Part shown: positions 10,100 through 21,059 of the stretch, piece after piece
Layout: the number at the start of each line of letters is the position of its first letter
Numbering within the stretch: the stretch's first letter is position 1
Source: Lucifuga dentata
Taxonomy: Eukaryota > Chordata > Actinopteri > Ophidiiformes > Bythitidae
Direction of reading: 5' to 3'
Assembly: GCA_014773175.1 (NCBI GenBank)
Contig: VXCM01002232.1
Span: 52,535-116,534 of the forward strand
DNA length: 64,000 nucleotides
Notes under the pieces: generated by a model
Told to the model about the DNA's origin: nothing
What the model saw: the letters and a program-made list of their open reading frames with translations, nothing else
Database searches by the model: none
Program-made: the position numbers and the translations under genes

Positions 10100-10460
10100 T
10101 CCAGCCCTGCACAGAGCCATAAAGCAGGTTTAGCTTTGGCTGCTGACACTTTTAACGTCATCCCGGGGAGCGGTGGCCTGCCGTGAGCCTGGATGCTGAC
10201 GGTTGCTCTTGTCTCTCTGTGGACTCTCATCCCACATTATTATGATTATTTGGACTGTAAATGTCCGAGCAGAGTCGGACTTTAATCCCCAGACTCTGCT
10301 CTGACCCGCAAGCCGGTAGGATCCAGTAACAAAGAAGAGCGGGAAAAAAGGTTTCCTGAGCGTACAATGGCTCAGTGATTTAGCGCGAGAGCAGAGACAT
10401 CAGTTGTGTGAGCAGAGGGGACGACGTATGGGAGCCATACAGGCTGAGGGCCACAGATAA
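10100..10460. promoter_or_regulatory. candidate conserved noncoding element with GC hairpin
   Basis: GC-richer, non-repetitive DNA. Contains a perfect 10-bp inverted repeat, GAGCAGAGTC at 10267-10276 and GACTCTGCTC at 10292-10301, with a 15-bp spacer. The sequence CACATTATTATGATTATTTGG lies just upstream. No plausible gene. Confidence 0.27.
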
Positions 10461-10469
10461 CAGCTTCAA

Positions 10470-10489
10470 ACACACACACACACACACAC
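10470..10489. repeat. (AC)10 microsatellite
   Basis: Ten uninterrupted AC units. Confidence 0.95.
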
Positions 10490-10844
10490 TGCACTGTGAT
10501 ACAACAGCAAATGCAGTGAGTCTCGCTTAGGAACATAAAGAGACATAAATAAAACCATTCAAGCCCACAAAAAGCTGCAGTATAATAAAGAATCCAAAAA
10601 AAGTAGAGAGAAGTAATCTGAACAGAGAATACTGGATATTGCAGTGTAACGCAACATCACCAAGTTTATTTATTGTTTGATAATGTGCAATGGTTTAGTT
10701 TTCCTTTGAGGTACAAGTTTTTTTCTTGTTATTAACATGCAAAATCAAACTTTATGAGTATCTTATGTTAAATAGGAATGTAAAATAAAGAAATAAAGCC
10801 TCAGATATACTTAAAGTGTTGAATATAACATGTGACTCTATGGA

Positions 10845-10968
10845 GTGAGAAGTACATTTCCTTTTAAAATGTGGTGTAGGAAAAGTTATGTCTCCAAAAT
10901 GAGATACTCAAGTGGCACTGCACCTAAAACTTTACTTAAGTACAATACTTGTGTAAATGTACTTATTT
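10845..10968 (-). repeat. ACTTAAGTAC-rich dispersed repeat fragment
   Basis: Contains TGTCTCCAAAATGAGATACT, CTTTACTTAAGTACAATACT and TGTAAATGTACTTA. The same ordered motifs recur at 21.06-21.22 kb and, in reverse orientation, at 16.36-16.53 kb. From memory it matches a common percomorph nonautonomous repeat. Confidence 0.6.
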
Positions 10969-11039
10969 AGTCTTCAGGTCTCAGGTCATAGGCAGGGCAA
11001 AGTATTTTAAGTGTAAAACTTAACTGAGCAGTAAGAAAA

Positions 11040-11300
11040 CACATTTTCAATTATTTTTCTGAGAAATGGTAAGTTTGATATCAGCTTGTAATTGCTAATT
11101 AGTGAGGCATCTAGATTATCCTTTTTCAAGAGAAGTTTAATGACTGCAGTTTTTAAGGCCTCTGGGAAACGACCTGACTGGCAAGATTTGTTGATTATCT
11201 GCAGTAAATCTGATGTGAAACAATTGAAGACCCTCTTTAAAACAGGTTGTCGGTAAAGGGTCAAAGGCGACAGGTTGTTGGTTTAAAATGCAATGCAGTT
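11040..11300 (-). mobile_element. L2/Rex-like LINE reverse-transcriptase fragment
   Basis: Minus-strand translation shows FPEALKTAVIKLLLKK and SNYKLISNLPFLRKIIE, the conserved N-terminal fingers region of L2/CR1-superfamily reverse transcriptases. Just upstream in another frame is AFDPLPTTCFK, the familiar D-P-L-P-T block, so a frameshift separates the two at about 11240-11260. Only some 85 codons of an element normally over 3 kb remain. Endonuclease, the catalytic YxDD box and the 3' end are absent. A dead 5'- and 3'-truncated fossil. Confidence 0.8.
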
Positions 11301-11474
11301 TTGTCCAGGATTTTATAGTCAATCAGTTTAAACTGAATATCTGGTGCCTCATATCTTTTGTTATTATACAAAAAGCTTCCACGGCTCCAAAATTGTTAAT
11401 AACATGTTATTTTATACCTTCATGCTGGAAAATAAACTTGTATTTTTTTTTTGCCATCACACCTTCACAGTCAG

Positions 11475-11523
11475 AGAAGAAGAAGAAGAAGAAGAAGAAG
11501 AAGAAGAAGAAGAAGAAGAAGAA
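11475..11523. repeat. (GAA)16 microsatellite
   Basis: A GAA/AGA trinucleotide run of 49 bp, giving poly-Lys or poly-Glu in overlapping frames. Confidence 0.97.
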
Positions 11524-11689
11524 CTAGGCTGTAATGGTTTCCAGATGGCTATGGGGGTTTGTGTCGACACATCCATCCTCCTCACTTACTCAAAAAATCT
11601 TTTACGACTCGATTTTGGCAGCGCTAAAGCTCACTCCCAGTAGACCCTCGCTCCTGCAAGGACACCAGGAAAAAAAACTGGAGAGGTTT

Positions 11690-11868
11690 TAATGCAGAGA
11701 TATGCGGCCAGGTATTAATTTCTGCAGCTCATCTCACTTTATCCTCTCTGCGGAGCTTGGATTGAGCCGAGCTTAACTACAAGAAGTTTGTGCTGCCCCT
11801 CTAATTGGTTACACTTTTATTTTTGCAATAACAAGGTCGAGTAATAGCTGTCAAATACATGTCAGGAT
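11690..11868. promoter_or_regulatory. candidate conserved noncoding element
   Basis: A non-repetitive block with CTAATTGGTTACAC near 11801, TTGCAATAACAAGGTC near 11823 and TAGCTGTCAAATACATGTCAG near 11846, where the two TGTCA cores are TALE-type sites. It ends abruptly in a gapped poly(T) tract. Confidence 0.3.
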
Positions 11869-11907
11869 TTTTTTTTTTTTTTTTTTTNTTTTTTTTTTTT
11901 TTTTTTT
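11869..11907. repeat. poly(T) tract with single N
   Basis: Two T runs of about 19 joined by an N at 11888. Confidence 0.95.
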
Positions 11908-12091
11908 AATGGGAAACAAATTTTTTTAAAAGTTACAGGATGTGACAGATCAGTTTAACAAAGGAGGAGAGCTGGAAGAAGTGCTCATATCCTTGACTGG
12001 TGAAGCACCACATTCAGGTTTTTACTTCAGGGGACTTAAGAAAAGAAAGAAATGTAATAAATGAAAGAAATATAGCAAAAAAGAAAAAAGT

Positions 12092-12205
12092 AGAAAGCCT
12101 CTATACATGGAAATACTCAAGCACCAGTACTTCAACAAGCTACTAATGTACTAGCACTTGAATAAATGTACACTCAATAGTTATATTCCAGCACTGCTGA
12201 ACAAG
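12092..12205 (-). repeat. ACTTAAGTAC-type dispersed repeat, degraded
   Basis: Carries GGAAATACTCAAGCACCAGTA, GAATAAATGTACACTC and TTATATTCCAGCACTGC, in the same order as the copies at 10.9 and 21.1 kb but with more substitutions. Confidence 0.45.
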
Positions 12206-12343
12206 TAGATTTAAAATCTCACTCACACACACACACAATCTTCTCACCCACGTTGTTGACTTGTAGAGGTCTCAACATGTGGTCTCACCCAGAGACATTT
12301 AAACTGATGGGCTGTTTCCGTTCTCTCCCACAAGCCTCAGATG

Positions 12344-12377
12344 TTGTGTGTGTGTATATGTGTGTGTGTGTGGGGGG
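12344..12377. repeat. (TG)n with G7 tail
   Basis: TG units interrupted by TATA and ending in a run of seven G. A shorter (AC)n lies at 12221-12237. Confidence 0.9.
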
Positions 12378-12559
12378 GCATCATTGGACCTACTATGGTA
12401 GTGAATAAAATGAAAGGTGACTGAACTCTGACCTCCAGCACCTCAATGAACAGAAGGAAAATGAAAATGGAGAAAACCTTTTTTTTTTTTAAATTTACAA
12501 ATTATATCCAGACCAGTTGTTTTTTTTGTTTTGTTTTTTTTCCTGTTTTCTCTCTCTTG

Positions 12560-12810
12560 ATTTATTCTGATTATTTGTCTGACTGGGCTAAAGCTGATGC
12601 TAAGTGGAGCTGAATGTCAGCAGCAATCAGCCCAATTACTCAACCTTTGACCCCTATCCAAATCTGGCCGCTTTATATGGCCTTGCGCTTGGTTTTCTAA
12701 TGGAGCACATTGCTGAGTGTGCCGACACTTAGCTTCAACCAACCCGACTCGAGAATATAATTACATTAAGTCAAACTGTCCAATCAGGGGCCCGGTGGAT
12801 CTGGTCTGGT
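12560..12810. promoter_or_regulatory. candidate conserved noncoding element
   Basis: Non-repetitive, with TCTGATTATTTGTCTGAC near 12567, CAGCCCAATTACTCAACC near 12629, CGCTTTATATGGCC near 12669 (close to a CArG box) and GAATATAATTACATTAAG near 12752. No frame of interest. Confidence 0.3.
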
Positions 12811-13044
12811 GGGTCTGGTGTGCTCTTTGGTCCACGATGTCATGACCGCAGACCCTCAAGGCAAATCTCACTTTTTTGATTGGAAAGTGAAAACGTAGCC
12901 TTCTCATTGGTTAATCGGACTCAGCTGTTAAGGCAGGGTCAGAATTGGAGCTCTCAACTTCAGTGACTCACACCCAGAGTTGGAAATTTGAGTATCAATT
13001 TTTTACAGCTTCCTGTTTTAAAACCATAAAAATTCACATTGTTT

Positions 13045-13300
13045 TTTTCTTTAGCAGGAACCCATTTGGTCTCAGATGATGACATCATATCAGCTGAGGA
13101 GGATTTTTTTTTTTTTTTTTTTTNTTTTTTTTTTTTTTTTTTTGGACTTTTGTGAAGTTGGGATAAAATCCCTCCCGCATTGTTTGCAGGAGCATGTCAA
13201 GTTGGAGAGAGATTATTTTGTAAGAGTTAGAGCTTTCCATGCTAAGATCAAAACTTATCAATCCCCAGTTACATTATTTTTGAACATCAGTAATTTAAAA
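13045..13300 (+). mobile_element. mariner transposase C-terminal remnant with gapped poly(T)
   Basis: The forward frame reads VSDDDIISAEEDF near 13069, then a poly(T) expansion with an N at 13124, then GIKSLPH near 13159 and VKLERDYFVRV near 13196. This corresponds to the final 50-60 residues of mariner transposases (the segment ending in a conserved Asp-Tyr). The nucleotide sequence after the T run is shared with 4.60-4.72 kb. The poly(T) insertion has destroyed the frame. No catalytic residues remain. Confidence 0.7.
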
Positions 13301-13324
13301 TGTTAGAAATAATTTCTTAATTCC

Positions 13325-13690
13325 ATTCTAAACTGAAGTCTTTCCCTCCCCTTCATGACGTCCCAGCAGCAGTCTGTCCGTCCGCTCTCGCTGAACCTCG
13401 CCATCGCTTCGCATTTGCTGCAGAAGTAAAAGTTTACAGTCTAATTTGACATGGCAACGGCTCTGAGGGGAACATACAATTTTCACGAGCCAAATGGTAA
13501 TCCCAGAACACGAGGGGGGGAAAGGCCAGCACAGCCTCTGTTCTCGCAGAACTTGGAGATCAAGTTTCACAGGAGGCCTGAACTTGGATGGACGCTCGCT
13601 GGCACATATGGAGAAGTTCAGAGTCATGGAAGAACAATAAGGAAAAGCCAAGCGCATAGTCCATTAATTTATTTTTTCCCCTTCAATAAG
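13325..13690. promoter_or_regulatory. candidate conserved noncoding element
   Basis: GC-richer unique DNA with CTAATTTGACATGGCAACGG near 13441, TTCACGAGCCAAATGGTAAT near 13482 and AGTCCATTAATTTATT near 13659. Two overlapping frames of 80-109 codons have no recognisable domain. The block from 13740 to about 13970 is similar in character but weaker. Confidence 0.3.
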
Positions 13691-14041
13691 TAAACTTAAA
13701 GTATTCGTGAAATGAGCACTAAAGCCTCTTTAACAGTGTTTTCACAGCTGGCTGGCTCTCTCCCGCTGCTCCGGCAGTAAAGGTCCTTCCTGAATGAACA
13801 TTAACATGGGAAGGCGGTAACATCATACTTGGCAGTCCTGCATTGCCACTAAACACCTAGTGAACCCAGCACATAGACCGGCCCGAAAACAGACCTGCAA
13901 CCCAGCCAGGACTTTAGCATTTGCTGGTAGCCCCAACATTTAACTGGTGACATATGGAAATTTAATCATGGATGCCCCACCCACCCACTTTCCTTCCATC
14001 TCCATCCCCCCCCTGCTCGCCTTCCTCCATCGCACACCCAC

Positions 14042-14440
14042 TACACTGCAAAACCCTCAACGACTCAGCAAGTTATCCGGTATCCCTTTATATTAACACA
14101 GTTTAAGGATTTATGTGCTGTTTTTCTTTTCATAGGAAATAAATTGTTAATGCTTTATCACTTTACTTCCACCACTAATCCATCAGGTCAAATCTGCATC
14201 TTGGCAGATCATCTTTGATAATTGACTGAAAATCTTCAAACAAGTGATAATGCAATGAGAATATTCCAACCTGTTTCCAGTTCAAATCAAATTATTTCAA
14301 GAATTTCCTGGAATTGAGTGCAGCAACCTACCTCATTCTGTCCTGTTTCAAAATACTCACGCTCGTTTCTAGAAAACTCTTCCAATGTGGAAAAAAATAG
14401 AATTATCAAGTTCTGACTAGTTAAGGAAATTTTATTTATA
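14042..14440. mobile_element. CACTGCAAAAA-family MITE, right end lost
   Basis: Begins TACACTGCAAAA, with TA at the possible target site. The internal family motifs follow near 14271-14350: AACCTGTTTCCAGTTCAAATC, GAGTGCAGCAACCTACCTC and CTGTTTCAAAATACTCACGC. No GCAGTG right terminus is visible, so it is truncated or diverged. Confidence 0.6.
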
Positions 14441-14549
14441 TTTTCTTGTTTTTGGCACACAATTCTGGGAGGAGGCTTTACAGTTGTTTCCATCCTCTTC
14501 ATCACCATGGCAACGGAAAGGTCTACTGTGTGTGCGATGCGTTAACTTC

Positions 14550-14765
14550 ATATGACCTCCATTTTCACTGAGGCACAACAGCAAGGAGCACTGTGATGAT
14601 TTATCAGCTGATTAGTGACCGTAGAACCGATGGACTCACAGATGATCTCCTGGAGGCCATTAATGGGCGGAGTAGTGAGAGTGGCTAATTGGATGAAGCT
14701 GCCGTGCTGTTGGCTTTGATTTTGAACTCTGAGCATCTTGCAGCAACTCAAAAGACTTTTAAGAT
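14550..14765. promoter_or_regulatory. candidate conserved noncoding element
   Basis: A unique block with GATTTATCAGCTGATTAGTG near 14598, GCCATTAATGGGCGGAG near 14657 and GTGGCTAATTGGATGAAGC near 14682. Palindromic CAGCTG and ATTAAT cores are clustered. No gene. Confidence 0.3.
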
Positions 14766-15198
14766 TCAGATTTTTTTTTTCTTAATAATTGGTCAGCGAA
14801 ATATGTGACCTGACTGAAATGTATTCAATAAACTTGACTTGATTGATTAGTTCTGAGCCTAGCATGGGAAGCTCTATCTCAGATATGTTGCAGTTCTTTA
14901 TTTTCCAACATAATATGTTTGCTTCCCTGTTTGGGAAGTTCTTTTACATTGGACACTTGAGAACACTTTTAATGGTTGACTACTTTGCTTGTGCCTTGGA
15001 AACTTGGAAAAAATTGTTCTCTTCTTGAGAGCTTCTAAGTTGGATACTGGAGTAAACGTTTGGACGCTTGAGTACTTTCACGCTGGATAATTTAGTATTG
15101 GATTCTTGACCACATGTTGAGCATATTTTACTTCTAGCACTGGTTAAATATTACTGGAATAAAACTGAATACAGGATTTTTTTCATTATTACTTTGGC

Positions 15199-15755
15199 TT
15201 AAAGGAACATACAAGTGATTTTGCATGTTTAAGCCCAACATATACAATATATCACATGCACGTTATGTGATAACCAATTTCCAAAACATAAAACCATATT
15301 TTAGTTTTCCTGTTATTTTTCCAAAGCCCCTAATCTTTGAAAATCAAATATTCAGGTGATACTCCCACGTTTTGCCTGCTAACACTTATGTACAATTGTA
15401 GAAGACACAGTCATTTTAATTTGTCATCTTCTCCTGGGACTCTATTTCCTGGTGGAGGCATATGTTGTCTTCCGTGCAGCTCCGTGTTGGACTGGTTAAA
15501 TAAAGTCACTTCAACAAAAAACCTAATGGACTTGTTCATTATAATGGATGATATCTCAAGCGTATTTCAAGTCCCTACAAGCTGCTTTTAATAACATACT
15601 GGAATGAACCAATGGCAGTTTGGAAGGTAGGAAAAACAAAACTAAAAAAACATTTACTGCTCCAGTATTTGGGAAGTAGTTGTCAGTAATGTAACGTGTA
15701 TATGGGCTGCATATGTTCAGCTCAAGCATGCAAAATCGCCGGTATTGTCCTTTAA
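15199..15755 (-). mobile_element. TTAA-MITE copy, subfamily A, full length
   Basis: 557 bp from TTAAAGGAAC to GTCCTTTAA. Orientation is reversed relative to 8661: it shows TTTAGTTTTCCTGTTATTTT near 15302 and CCAATGGCAGTTTGGAAGGT near 15610. The terminal 90 bp at each end are inverted copies. A 73-codon minus frame and an 84-codon plus frame lie within it and are unrelated to any known transposase. Confidence 0.9.
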
Positions 15756-15879
15756 GTACATCTTCCGATACTCTCACAGTCTCAGAGAAAGCTCTTCATC
15801 CTGACTGAACATCATCAGCCACTCCATGAAGCAGTGACCTCTCTTAATGTAATCACTTCCTCACCCTTACACTAAAAAT

Positions 15880-16345
15880 GACTCCCAGCTAAAGTGAATA
15901 ATAAAACCAGCGCAGGCAGCCTTGAAAACCAGAGCTGAGCGATTAACTTTTCACTGTCTCTCTACATTTCAGCCCTGCGAACACTCTGCTGAGCATTTTT
16001 TTCCCTCTCTTTCTGATACAGTACACCGGTCCAGATGGTTGAGAGTGATTATGGCTGTCTCACCCAATATCTACCTGTGTCCATCTCTGCCCAGAGCCAC
16101 CATAAAGAGCTGCCTCTGCTCCCGCCAGGCCCGGCCAAGAAAAACAGCTGCTCCGAGCGTCCGTGATTAATGCACGCTCGCTGACAGTGACGTTTTTTGT
16201 CGTGCTTGGCAGTTTTTGCACCACAAACTTGTTGGTTAACCTGAGATTAATAAAGTGCGGTGAGAGCAGTGATGTTGCAGAGGCAGAGGAAACAGACGAC
16301 AGCAGCAATTAAACCAAACCGTCACCTCTGCCCTCCAGCTGAGAC
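15880..16345. promoter_or_regulatory. candidate conserved noncoding element
   Basis: A long unique block with AGCGATTAACTTTTCACTG near 15938, GTGATTATGGCTGTCTC near 16044, CGTGATTAATGCACGCTCGC near 16162 and CTGAGATTAATAAAG near 16240. GC-richer than flanks, no recurring repeat, no credible frame. Confidence 0.33.
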
Positions 16346-16362
16346 GCCAATGAAGCTTCCAA

Positions 16363-16535
16363 AGTAGCCGAGTACATTTACCACAGTACCTCAAAACTGC
16401 CATTTTACCTGATATTTCCATTTGAGAGTATTTGTACTTTTTCTCCGTCACGTCAGAGGGAAATTATGAGTATCGGATGACTCAGTTCTTTACTTGTTAA
16501 CTTTACTAGTTACTTTGCAGACTCAGTTTTGAAGT
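16363..16535 (+). repeat. ACTTAAGTAC-type dispersed repeat copy
   Basis: Ordered motifs GAGTACATTTACCACAGTACC, ATTTCCATTTGAGAGTATTTG, CGTCAGAGGGAAATTATGAG and AGTTACTTTGCAGACTCAG. The reverse complement of this order is seen at 21.06-21.22 kb. Confidence 0.6.
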
Positions 16536-16810
16536 GGGTTGAGGGATTATTAATGAGGTACTTGTAAATTCTGACATCTTGAGCCAGAAGCAGCGTTGGA
16601 TTGTGATGTCTAAATGTATTAATTTCCTCAACATTGTAAAACAGTGTTAGGTTGGAAATTAACTTGCTTGAACAGGAAAGAAATTTCACAATATAAAGTA
16701 CATTAACACTTGCAGCCAAATTGTTTGTACAGATTGAGTCCAGCACATGTGGGAATTTGCTAACTGCTTTTTCAGTGTTCAGCTATTGAGAAATTGTTTA
16801 ATACGATATT

Positions 16811-16837
16811 AAAAAAAAAAAAAAATTTTTTTTTTTT
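16811..16837. repeat. A15-T12 tract
   Basis: Fifteen A directly followed by twelve T, forming a perfect AT hairpin of 12 pairs. Confidence 0.95.
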
Positions 16838-16959
16838 AAAGATAATACTAATAGTATCTAATATTAAACTAATATTACTAATATTAAAACAATGAAATTA
16901 TATGGGAAGCTGGATCTGTACAAAAAACTACAAACTGTATTTTTAGACAGAAACTACAT

Positions 16960-17570
16960 CTGATAGTAGTTGATGTATTGGTGTTAGCATTGATGTTGGT
17001 AGCAAACTTGTAGGTTGGTTAGCAGTGTCATTAACGTTTGCAATATCTTATTGTTAGCAGTAATGCTGTTTTTATCAGTGTTGTAGATGTCATTAACGTT
17101 AGCTTAGTTATTTAGCTTTGTTGTTGCTGTTAGGAGTGTTGATGTTGTTAGCTAAGTATTAGCAGTTTGTGTTAGCAGCTTAGTTATGTTAGCTGTGTTG
17201 GTGTTGGCATGTGGCAGTGTTGTATTGTTGTTAAGTTAGCAGCGTTGTTGATGTTAGTTAATGTTAGCAGTGTTCTCGGTGTTAGCATGTGTTTGTTAGC
17301 AGTGCTGAGAGCATGTTAGCTGTATCTGCTAGCATATATTTGCGATGGTAACTGTGTTGTTCTTGTTACTTACGTTGCTAACAATATTGTCGACATCACT
17401 GTTGATTACAGTGCAGCGCTGTTGATGTTAGTATTGTTACTGTTAGCACTGTTGTTAATACTGGTTGTTTCATTCATCGTAGTTGTGTTCTTCATGTTGT
17501 TAACGTTAGCAGTCTTGTTGCTTGTGTTGTTAATTTTAGCACTGATGTTTGTGTTAGCATGTTGCAGGAA
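16960..17570. repeat. degenerate GTTAGCAGTGTTG low-complexity array
   Basis: About 600 bp composed of loosely repeated GTTAGCAGTGTTGATGTTAG-like words with irregular spacing and strong G/T bias on the top strand. No fixed period is visible. It looks like a decayed minisatellite built from the TTAGC word also seen in the dispersed repeats. Confidence 0.75.
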
Positions 17571-18765
17571 GTTTCACACTTAACAGGGTTGTTGGTTTGA
17601 TTGTCACAGTGGGGTTGTGTCATTGGTGGTGTGACTGAGGTGTTTTTTGATGTCTGTCAGTCACTTGCCGTGTTGCTGTTTACTGATGCTGTAAATACCG
17701 TGACTCAAGCCGCTTTGCACGGACTGTGATTGGTGCTGTGATGGTAGTGGCGATAGTGTCAGGGATGGAAGTGGGATTGTCGATGTCACTGTGCTGGAAC
17801 TCCAGATCTGGGGTTTGGTTTTTGGGGACAGTGGATGATTCCACTTGTGAACTGGTGCTGCGGATATCCAGGGGAATGTCCTGCATGTGTGCACTCACAC
17901 ACACACAAAGCAGCGTGGTTCCCTCCTTTCAGAGGCTGATTTCTGTTACAAGATGTGATGGCAGCTTCGTCACATGCGGTAATGCATTTACTGCGACGTG
18001 CACACTCATGCATGCACATGTGCCTATTCATGTACAAACACATTTCATGCCCACACCAACAAAATATGTTTCTCTCCCACTCTAAGTGAGTTTTCTAAAG
18101 CGTACAATTAATAATGTGCCTGCAACAGATAAATACTGATTTTGTGTTTATGGTTCCATTCTGTGTCCTGTGTTTGTGAGCAATGTCAGCCAAACTTCTG
18201 CACAGCTTCCTTTCTGCTAATATGGAGGTGCAGTGGTGCACATGCACACAACTAGGGTGATCACCTGACCATGACTGTGTCATTTTTCATTGTTTGCACT
18301 TACATACAGTGATTTCACTGAATAATGGTTGCTTGAAATATTATTCTCAAATATATAAAATGCTATGTGTATTGTTCTCTCCATGAGTTTTGTTTCCAAA
18401 GTGTTAACATGAATAAACTTCCTGGCTCTTGAAACTCCTTTTCAAGAGCAGGAAGATGAGCGTGCTTGCTCCTTTAATGACTTCATAAACGGCAGGTAAA
18501 TTGAGATGACAACATTGAATCGGAGTGAAATTGAAAGGAAAATACAAAAACTGATTTAATAGGTGGTTATGTGAGCAACAGATAAACATGAACAATCTAA
18601 CACTGACATTGTAGACCACTAAGTATATAACAAGTAAAGATGAAGACTGACAGTAACATAATGCAATCCATAACAGGTAATTATATGACGATGTCGTTGT
18701 CTGGCCATAAAGCATTAAAGCTATTAATTTCTTACAAACTTACAAAACTGTCCATAAGACTCATC
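17570..18765. other. intervening DNA, nothing recognised
   Basis: Contains several overlapping short frames (up to 119 codons at 17726-18085) without domain features, a small (AC)n at 17895-17908, and AT-rich DNA from 18300. No repeat family of this window is present. Confidence 0.45.
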
Positions 18766-18766
18766 A

Positions 18767-18899
18767 ATATCAATTATCTAAAAGGTAAAGAACATGCAAC
18801 ACTTACAGCCATTGCTTTCTGAAGGATTTACANATATCAATTATCTAAAAGGTAAAGAACATGCAACACTTACAGCCATTGCTTTCTGAAGGATTTACA
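18767..18899. other. 66-bp direct duplicate around an N (assembly join)
   Basis: Bases 18767-18832 are repeated exactly at 18834-18899 with a single N between. Best explained as an unmerged overlap between two contigs, so real DNA is probably 67 bp shorter here. Confidence 0.9.
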
Positions 18900-19640
18900 C
18901 GAAGGACTTTTGTGGATTAGACAGGAGATGTGGATTAGATGTGGATTAGACTGATGTGGATTAGACAGGAGAAACCATACTAATGCAACCATGCTTTTTC
19001 ACACACACACTGTTCTACTTCGTACTTCCTGTTCTCCCCTTCTTGCAGGTGTCAAAATATAAGCCCAACAGTAATTTGTGCATACAATACAAACAATACA
19101 AAACATATTTTAACAGCCAAAAAAAGTCTCTTTAACATCTCCAACAACATTTCTGGGACAGAACACTATGCAATTTCTCCATGTTATGTAGTTGTCAGAT
19201 TCTCTTTTGGAGTGAGAATTAACAAATCTGGAGTCACTTCCGCCTTGCATTCAGCCTGTGGGAGGAGCTTATATGTGGGAGGGGCTTAGGGCTGTCTGCA
19301 GTGGCAGATGAGTCAGCTGACTCTGGTGGTGTTACAGAGAAGGTAACACGCCATGTGAATGCTTGTATGTTCTGCCTTAAGAAAAGAACTCTGTTTTGGT
19401 TTTCTTCTTTTTTCACCCCTCAATGAATATTTCTTGTTGCAACTGTTTTTCATTTGGAGGCCAGTATAATAAATCACCAACTTAAAAGACTTAAGACTAC
19501 AAATATGCCATAGTTTTCATAGTGAGGTTTTTTTTTCTGTTGAACCCCATCTCATAATGCAGAGTCAGACGGTCAACAGAAGTCAAACTCAAACAGTGTC
19601 AATTCAAACCATTTACTAAATAAGGAGAGAACCTGAAGTT
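18900..19640. other. intervening DNA with AP-1/E-box palindrome
   Basis: Mostly unique. A short GTGGATTAGA word is repeated four times at 18913-18968. A perfect 14-bp palindrome GAGTCAGCTGACTC lies at 19310-19323. Confidence 0.5.
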
Positions 19641-19643
19641 AGC

Positions 19644-19957
19644 ATGACTTATCATCACCATAATCATCATCATTCTCACCTGTATCATCATCATTATCAC
19701 TATCACATCACCATCATCATCCTCATCATCATTATCATCACCATCCTCCATCAGTACCACCACCATCATCATTGCCATCATCCTCATTGTCATTATATCA
19801 CCATCCTTATCAATATGATTGTCATCTTCACAATAGTTACATCATCATCATCACTGTCATTGTCATCAATGTCTCAACTTGATTATCACCACCATTAACG
19901 TGATCATTGCTATCAACGTCATCACCATAACATCACCATCATCATCATCATCAACAA
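19644..19957. repeat. imperfect (ATC)n/(CAT)n array
   Basis: About 310 bp of ATC/CAC/CAT triplets with drift. It gives His/Ile-rich and Met/Asp-rich frames on the two strands. Confidence 0.92.
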
Positions 19958-19959
19958 AC

Positions 19960-20898
19960 AACAAAAACATAAAGAATCAGTATATTTCTGCAGTGACATA
20001 AATGTATACATTTTATAGTCTGATACAGCTCATAGTGCATACAGTGTGTTATGACACTAAAGCATTATGCTTCATACACAGGTCATAAACAGGTTGAATA
20101 AAATATGTTGCTTAGATAAGTTAATTTCTTATTTATTCTAATGATTTCTAAATTAATACCCAAAGTTCTCTCAAAAGTAAAGATTAATCATAAAGCATCA
20201 TATTCCAACCTTCATCAAATCAGCTGTTTGTTTCACTCTTTAGATCAATAAAATTTATTTTGAATGTTTCTATTAAATTTGTTTATTCTGCACCACATTA
20301 GAAGGTTTGTTCACTTCTATTTATCATACTCATTAAGTTTATTCTGCATCTCATTAAAAAAAAACAAACTGATATGTATTTACACATTTATGGAATAAAA
20401 CTTTATATTCCACTAAATAATGCAAATATTTTGCTAAAGGCCTTTTTCTTGAGTTTGTTGGTGATGCAAGTCTTTCACTTACTTACACCGATGAGAATTA
20501 TTTACATTTTTCTGCTACGAGTCCACTTTCACAGCTCGGTGGAATCAAAACAACTTCACCTCAGATGGAAAAAGTCCTGAAAGCTTTAATGGACTGTAGT
20601 CATTTACTGCAGGGAAAAGTGTCAATACTGCAGCAGAACAGTATACAATTACAAGTAAATCTGCTTCCGTGAAATAATTCTTACTTAGTGGAAGTACAAG
20701 TAGTAACAAATAAAGTTTCACTTGAAGATGAAAAGCTCATATCACTGGAGATTTGGAATTTTCACATTTTCAGTTGTCTTTTAGTTTTTTAGTTCATTAT
20801 ATCCTTTTTCTTTTTTTTCTCATGATTGGGGTTTTTAATACTTACAGAAAGAAAGTAAGAAGGATAAAGGAAAGAAATTGGGGGAAATGGAGTACAAT

Positions 20899-20900
<2 letters not shown>
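19960..20900. other. AT-rich DNA with faint dispersed-repeat traces
   Basis: No gene. A TTTATTCTGCA(C/T)C(A/T)CATTA word occurs twice (20281 and 20338). The 20560-20730 part has AAGTCCTGAAAGC and TTACAAGTAAATCTGC, reminiscent of the ACTTAAGTAC-type repeat. Confidence 0.4.

Positions 20901-20965
<65 letters not shown>
20901..20965. repeat. (GAAA)16 microsatellite
   Basis: Sixteen nearly perfect GAAA units, the source of the Lys-Glu-Arg repeats in the overlapping frame. Confidence 0.98.
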
Positions 20966-21059
20966 GGAAAAAACAAATATAAAATGGAAATAAAGAAATG
21001 TGAGATATATATTTAATTCATGTTGACCATAAAATATGAATCAACAAAGTAGTATCTAC

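Noticed and set aside
17726..18085. 119-codon frame with Cys and His residues
   Set aside because: Cys/His spacing does not fit a zinc finger, and an 85-codon opposite frame overlaps.
18767..18899. Genuine tandem duplication
   Set aside because: An exact copy on both sides of a single N, with the same length as at other Ns, indicates an assembly join.
19644..19898. His-rich protein
   Set aside because: Translation of an (ATC)n repeat.
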